This document shows positions 60,050 through 64,000 of a stretch of 64,000 nucleotides of DNA, one piece after another (positions within the stretch are counted from its first letter, which is position 1; every line of letters begins with the position of its first letter). This DNA is from Ruminococcus sp. UBA3665. Its GTDB lineage: Bacteria > Bacillota > Clostridia > Oscillospirales > Ruminococcaceae. The stretch spans positions 47,791 through 111,790 of the forward strand of contig DFJS01000049.1 of NCBI GenBank assembly GCA_002373165.1, given 5' to 3'. The notes beneath the pieces are model-generated. The model saw only the letters and a list, made by a program, of their open reading frames with translations. It was not told where the DNA came from and did not search any database. Both the position numbers and the translations under genes were made by a program.

Positions 60050-60077
60050 TATTATATTTCACAAGGGAAATATAATA
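60050..60077. promoter_or_regulatory. Perfect palindrome between lacI-type gene and binding-protein gene
   Basis: TATTATATTTC-ACAAGG-GAAATATAATA, 11-bp arms. It contains TATAAT-like bases, so it could be an operator on an internal promoter or an mRNA hairpin. Confidence 0.5.
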
Positions 60078-60103
60078 GATATATCTTAAGGAGGAAAATA
60101 CCA

Positions 60104-61576
60104 ATGAGCAAATTAACAAGAACACTGGCACTGCTGGCTTCCATCGCTGTTGTATCCACAGCATTCGCAGCATGCGGCCAGAAAACAGAATCCACCCCGA
60201 CACCTGCTACCAACAATACCAGCAGCCAGGCTGCTCCCGAAGAGGGCGGCAATGAAGAAGGCGGCAATGAAGAAGGCGGCAACGAAGAGAGCGGCAATGA
60301 AGAAGGCGGCAACGAAGAGAGCGGCAATGAAGAAGGCGGCGAAGGCGGCAGCACTACTCTCGAAGCCGGTGCAGTAAACCTTCCTGATACTGACGACACT
60401 CTGACAGTTGTTTGCTGGACAGATGCTGACCTTCAGAACATGTTCGATGTCTACAAAGATTATTCCAGCGCAAATGTTGTATACCAGAACTGCGGCGATA
60501 ACGGTTCTGCTGCTTCCACACAGTATGCTACTTACCTGAACAGCGGCGACGACGTTGACCTGTTCGTTGCAGAAGCCGGCTGGATTCTGAACTACATCAA
60601 CGATGACAGCATGTCCGCTCCTCTGTCCGATCTGGGCATCACTGCTGACGACTACAAGGATGCTTACCAGTATACTGTTGAAATCGGTACAGACAACAAC
60701 GGCGTTCTGAAAGCTGCTTCCTGGCAGGCTGCTGCCGGCGGTTATGCTTACAACACCACTCTGGCTGAACAGTACCTGGGTGTAACTTCCGCTGACGATA
60801 TGCAGGCTAAAATTGCTGACTGGGATAAGTTCGCTGCTACTGCCGAAGAACTCAAGACTGCTTCTGACGGTGCTGTTACTATGACTGCAACAATCGGCGG
60901 TCTGTGGCAGGCATTCTCCACAGCTAAGAACGCTGCATGGGTGAAGGACGGCGCAATCCAGACAGATGTTGCCAAGGAATTCACTGATATGGTAAAGGGT
61001 TATGTAGACAACGGCTATGTAAATCCGAACGTTGAACAGTGGACTACTGACTGGACTAACGTTGGTCTCCAGGGCGAAACACTCGGCTACTTCTATTCTA
61101 CATGGTGCCTCGGCGAAGGTGCACAGCTGGAACAGAACGGCGGCACAGACGGCAACTGGAACATTGTAATTGGTCCGCAGGAATTCTTCTGGGGCGGTTC
61201 CTGGCTGTGCGTATCCCCGAACTGCAACACAGCATCCGAAGCTTCTAAGTTTGTAAAGGCCTTCACAACAGATGCTTCTATCATGGAAGCTTATGCTCTG
61301 TACTCCGGCGACTTCACAAACAACAAGGTTGCTATGGACAAGATTGTTGCTGACGGTTCCAACTCCAACCCGCTGCTCGGCGGTCAGGACCAGTTCGCTG
61401 TTCTGTCTGACGTAGCTGCCGGCATCAAGATGAGCGATTCTATCACAAAGTATGACCAGGGTCTGAAAGATACTTTCCTGGATACTCTGAAAAAGAACAT
61501 CAGCTCTGACACAGACACAATTATTTCCACATTTACAACTCAGGCTCTGGCTGATAACCCTGACCTGACTGCATAA
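60104..61576 (+). CDS. Sugar ABC transporter substrate-binding lipoprotein
   Basis: The 490 residues have a lipoprotein signal ending STAFAAC. A linker of about 40 residues follows, made of repeated GGNEE units (DNA 60236-60350), then a family 1 extracellular binding domain (LTVVCWTDADLQNMFDVYKD; GPQEFFWGGSWLCVSPNCNT). AAGGAGG precedes ATG 60104. The Lys/Ala-rich optimal codons suggest strong expression. With the two permeases it forms an uptake system. Cello-oligosaccharides are a reasonable guess from the cellulase neighbourhood, not a sequence result. Confidence 0.93.
   Translation: MSKLTRTLALLASIAVVSTAFAACGQKTESTPTPATNNTSSQAAPEEGGNEEGGNEEGGNEESGNEEGGNEESGNEEGGEGGSTTLEAGAVNLPDTDDTLTVVCWTDADLQNMFDVYKDYSSANVVYQNCGDNGSAASTQYATYLNSGDDVDLFVAEAGWILNYINDDSMSAPLSDLGITADDYKDAYQYTVEIGTDNNGVLKAASWQAAAGGYAYNTTLAEQYLGVTSADDMQAKIADWDKFAATAEELKTASDGAVTMTATIGGLWQAFSTAKNAAWVKDGAIQTDVAKEFTDMVKGYVDNGYVNPNVEQWTTDWTNVGLQGETLGYFYSTWCLGEGAQLEQNGGTDGNWNIVIGPQEFFWGGSWLCVSPNCNTASEASKFVKAFTTDASIMEAYALYSGDFTNNKVAMDKIVADGSNSNPLLGGQDQFAVLSDVAAGIKMSDSITKYDQGLKDTFLDTLKKNISSDTDTIISTFTTQALADNPDLTA
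60236..60350 (+). repeat. In-frame 15-bp tandem repeat coding for a GGNEE/SGNEE linker
   Basis: About seven units of GGCGGCAATGAAGAA with small changes. All are multiples of three, so copy changes alter only the linker length of the lipoprotein. Confidence 0.85.
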
Positions 61577-61615
61577 TCTGGGAATTCTGCAAAAAGTTTT
61601 AAAAAAAAATATACA

Positions 61616-61646
61616 GCCTGTGGGGGCAGAGTATGCCCTCATAGGC
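61616..61646 (+). promoter_or_regulatory. Intercistronic hairpin between binding-protein and permease genes
   Basis: GCCTGTGGGGGCA / TGCCCTCATAGGC with a 5-nt loop and no T run. Such hairpins often protect the binding-protein mRNA and lower permease expression. Confidence 0.65.
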
Positions 61647-61692
61647 AGTATGTCGTATCTGTTATCATTATTATCTGAGAGGGTGAAAAGTA

Positions 61693-62721
61693 ATGGCGTC
61701 TGCTGCTCAAAGCCGCATTAAATCCATTAGCTATGCCAAATACGGATATATGTTCATTGCACCTTTTTTCCTTGTGTACTGCTTTTTCCAGATTTGGCCG
61801 TTAATCTACACATTTATTTTGTCATTCAAGGGCAACCAGGCAAACTACACACAGTTTGTCGGCCTTGACAACTATTCACAGATTCTGTTTGGTACCGGTT
61901 CTTCTGTCGGTGCCGCAGGTGTACACGAAGAATTCGCCCGTGCGCTGGGAAATACGTTTGTACTCTGGTTTGGTAACTTTATTCCGCAGATTCTTCTTTC
62001 TCTTCTGCTGGCCGTATGGTTTACCGATGCCAAAGTAAAACTGCCGGGCAAAGGCTTCTTCAAAATCGTAATGTACATGCCGAATATCATCACAGCCGCA
62101 TCTGTAGCAGCTCTGTATGTAAACCTGTTCGGCGACTCCAAGTATTATTTTGTCAATGCAACCCTGATGAAGCTGGGCATGATTTCTGACCCGGTTCAGT
62201 TCGTTGCAGGTCCTACTGCCTCTAAAATCATGGTAATGTTCATTCAGACATGGCTGTGGTTCGGCAACACCATGATCATGCTGATGTCCGGTATCATGGG
62301 TATCAGCCCGTCCCTGTTTGAAGCTGCCGATATCGACGGCGCAAACTCCACACAGCAGTTCTTCAAGATTACCCTGCCTCTGCTCCAGCCCATCATGGTT
62401 TACACACTGGTAACTTCCATGATCGGTGGTTTGCAGATGTTCGACCTGCCGTATCTGTACCACAACGGCGCAAACTTCTCCAAACAGCTGGAAACTGTAG
62501 CAGTTTACATCTACTACAACTTCAACAAGGGTACTGTTGAACAGGCCAACTACGGCTATGCCGGTGCGGCTTCTATCATCATCTTTGCGATTACCGCAGT
62601 GTTAGGTTCTATCACGTTCTATATGAACCGTGACAAAGACGCTATCGCCAAGAAGAAACAGCGCAAAAAGGCTGAAAAACAGATGAAAGCCAAAATGAAA
62701 CAAGGAGGTCTGTCCATATGA
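61693..62721 (+). CDS. Sugar ABC transporter permease (MalF/CebF type)
   Basis: The 342 residues have six membrane helices and the inner-membrane transport EAA motif (EAADIDGANSTQQFFKITLP). The N-terminus (YAKYGYMFIAPFFLVYCFFQ) is that of carbohydrate family 1 permeases. The lysine-rich C-terminus is cytoplasmic. It overlaps the second permease gene by 4 nt. Confidence 0.94.
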   Translation: MASAAQSRIKSISYAKYGYMFIAPFFLVYCFFQIWPLIYTFILSFKGNQANYTQFVGLDNYSQILFGTGSSVGAAGVHEEFARALGNTFVLWFGNFIPQILLSLLLAVWFTDAKVKLPGKGFFKIVMYMPNIITAASVAALYVNLFGDSKYYFVNATLMKLGMISDPVQFVAGPTASKIMVMFIQTWLWFGNTMIMLMSGIMGISPSLFEAADIDGANSTQQFFKITLPLLQPIMVYTLVTSMIGGLQMFDLPYLYHNGANFSKQLETVAVYIYYNFNKGTVEQANYGYAGAASIIIFAITAVLGSITFYMNRDKDAIAKKKQRKKAEKQMKAKMKQGGLSI

Positions 62722-63647
62722 GCACTAAAAGTCAGTACGGCGAAGTAAAAGATGATTATCACAAGAAAATAATGGCCAAATCCATCGCCATTCTTGTTGT
62801 GTGCATTATCCTGACATTAATCTGCTTAGTTCCGATTTATATTCTGATTGTTAACTCTACCCATTCCAGCAATGACCTGGCACAGAACCCGTCAAGATTC
62901 TTCTTTGGTTCGCATCTGGGTGACAACCTGAAGACTTTGATGAACAATCTGCCTGCCGATGCCGGCAAAGCTGCAAAGCGTGTTGCTGCACAGTATTCTT
63001 CCGCATTCAGCCTGGGCAAAGGTTATCTGAACAGCCTGATTATTGCAGGCTTTTCCACACTGCTGACCGTATTCTTCTCTGCTATGACAGCTTACGGCCT
63101 GACAGTTTACGAGTTCAAACTCAACAGCGCAGCTTATACATTTATTATTGCCGTTATGATGATTCCGGTACAGGTATCTTCCGCAGGTTTCGTACGTTTC
63201 ATGTATTCTCTGCACTTGATTAACAGCTTTATTCCGCTGATTGTTCCGGCGATTGCCGCCCCTGCGGTTATCTTCTTCATGGTGTCGTACATGAAATCGA
63301 GTTTCCCCTTGGAAATCGTAGAGGCTGCGAGAATTGACGGTTGTGGTGAGTTCTATACTTTCGTACAGATTGCCATTCCCATGATGAAGCCAGCTATTGC
63401 TGTACAGGCTATCTTCGCATTCGTTTCCAACTGGAATAACTACTACACTCAGAACATGATTTTGAAGAATGACAAGTATGCTACTGTTCCGATTATGGTA
63501 TCTAGCGTACTGGCATTCGACAAGAATATTGATAATGGTGTTAACTATCTCTGTATCACATTGTCAATTATCCCGATTGTTGTTGTGTACTTCATTCTTT
63601 CTAAGTTCATCATTGCAGGCGTTGCCCTTGGTGGTGTAAAGGAATAA
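62718..63647 (+). CDS. Sugar ABC transporter permease (MalG/CebG type)
   Basis: The 309 residues have six helices and the EAA motif (EAARIDGCGEFYTFVQIAIP). AAGGAGG precedes ATG 62718 inside the upstream gene. It is last in the operon; no ATP-binding subunit is encoded here, so a shared MsiK/UgpC-type ATPase elsewhere must power it. A terminator follows at 63672. Confidence 0.94.
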   Translation: MSTKSQYGEVKDDYHKKIMAKSIAILVVCIILTLICLVPIYILIVNSTHSSNDLAQNPSRFFFGSHLGDNLKTLMNNLPADAGKAAKRVAAQYSSAFSLGKGYLNSLIIAGFSTLLTVFFSAMTAYGLTVYEFKLNSAAYTFIIAVMMIPVQVSSAGFVRFMYSLHLINSFIPLIVPAIAAPAVIFFMVSYMKSSFPLEIVEAARIDGCGEFYTFVQIAIPMMKPAIAVQAIFAFVSNWNNYYTQNMILKNDKYATVPIMVSSVLAFDKNIDNGVNYLCITLSIIPIVVVYFILSKFIIAGVALGGVKE

Positions 63648-63671
63648 TTTCACAAGCGCAAAACATCTTTT

Positions 63672-63699
63672 GCCCCTGTCTTTGGCAGGGGCTTTTTTT
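63672..63699 (+). terminator. Terminator of the ABC transporter operon
   Basis: GCCCCTG / CAGGGGC with a 7-nt loop, then TTTTTTT. Confidence 0.93.
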
Positions 63700-63704
63700 G
63701 TGCC

Positions 63705-63733
63705 AAAAAATTCCCGACAATTGTCGGGAATTT
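63705..63733 (-). terminator. Perfect palindromic terminator of the topoisomerase gene
   Basis: 63708-63733 is a 26-bp perfect palindrome centred on CCCGACAATTGTCGGG. On the minus strand it is followed by a T run (63705-63710), 4 nt behind the stop codon. Confidence 0.85.
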
Positions 63734-63736
63734 GGT

Positions 63737-64000
63737 TCATATCAGGGGTAGTTGATTGACTTCCTCAAGGTCTTTTGCAATTTTTCCAGCAACTGGAATA
63801 TTTTTGACACGGTATTCCTCTAATTTTTCGAGACGCTCACCAGAGGGGATTTCTGCGCTTGCTACTTTGTGTTTGATTTGCAGATTGATGACCTGTACTC
63901 CTTGGGTGGAACGTGTCGACTTTTCAGGAATCAGAGAGGCGTTTAACAAAATTGCTCTGTTGGAAGTCGAACGAATTAAAATGTCCGTGTCTTCCTCAAT
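63737..64000 (-). CDS. Partial type II topoisomerase A subunit (GyrA/ParC-like), C-terminal end
   Basis: The frame is open to the right edge of the window, so only the last 87 residues are seen. The sequence (DILIRSTSNRAILLNASLIP, STRSTQGVQVINLQIKHKV) matches the end of the DNA-wrapping beta-propeller domain and tail of clostridial GyrA/ParC-type subunits. Which of the two it is cannot be told from this fragment. A palindromic terminator follows. Confidence 0.75.
   Translation of the reverse strand: MEEDTDILIRSTSNRAILLNASLIPEKSTRSTQGVQVINLQIKHKVASAEIPSGERLEKLEEYRVKNIPVAGKIAKDLEEVNQLPLI

Noticed and set aside
60236..60350. Tandem repeats as a CRISPR array
   Set aside because: Units are 15 bp, contiguous, in frame and without spacers; they code for a linker.

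Overview
The window is a chromosomal segment of a Gram-positive, low-to-mid GC Clostridia bacterium, most likely a cellulosome-forming Ruminococcus (R. flavefaciens / R. champanellensis-like). The main reason is four secreted cellulases (GH44, two GH9, GH5), each ending in a type I-like dockerin with the shared core VNILDVI/VNIVDVI. Supporting signs are clean sigma-A promoters (TTGACA, 17 nt, TATAAT), strong AGGAGG-type ribosome binding sites, a T-box leader, an IspH-S1 fusion and Firmicutes sporulation genes. The species is an inference from gene content, not from a marker alignment.

Layout. 1-3190: partial PH-like membrane protein, then a T-box leader, a probably frameshifted membrane ORF and thrS. 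3192-8281 (minus): coiled-coil membrane protein, lysS, greA, a candidate 210-nt noncoding RNA, mtaB and a small ORF. 8421-9663: two small XRE regulators and an HPr-like protein lacking the phospho-histidine. 9669-20700: DacF-like protein, pgi, DUF177-rpmF, a large inverted repeat, then the DUF512-der-plsY-gpsA-mutY run; mutY carries an extra N-terminal Nudix domain. 20701-22665 (minus): spoIIAA-spoIIAB-sigF, tRNA-Thr and a small ORF. 22918-26768: pyk, ispH-S1 and a small lipoprotein. 26814-35405 (minus): a compact operon-like run tepA, a hypothetical gene, uppP, ftsK, MBL hydrolase, DUF3006, yhiN, cmk, plsC.

35633-52126 is the accessory, plant-fibre part. It holds the GH44 cellulase downstream of an unusual GIY-YIG/XRE fusion protein, gdhA, the two GH9 enzymes, the sporulation genes yqfC-yqfD and ylbJ, and the GH5 cellulase. 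52259-58482 is gltB-gltD behind a short terminator leader that may be a conditional attenuator. 58581-63647 holds tRNA-Arg, a LacI regulator and a sugar ABC transporter (binding protein plus two permeases, no ATPase). 63737-64000 is the 3' end of a GyrA/ParC-type topoisomerase gene on the minus strand.

How it fits together: the dockerin enzymes would be displayed on a scaffoldin encoded elsewhere and release cello-oligosaccharides. The LacI/ABC locus is a plausible oligosaccharide uptake system. Pgi and Pyk feed glycolysis, while GdhA and GltBD assimilate ammonia, the usual nitrogen source of rumen and gut cellulolytic ruminococci. Candidate undescribed elements are the GIY-YIG-XRE fusion, the minus-strand ncRNA at 6363-6574, the gltB attenuator, the structured GH9 leader at 44453-44585 and the His-less HPr-like protein.
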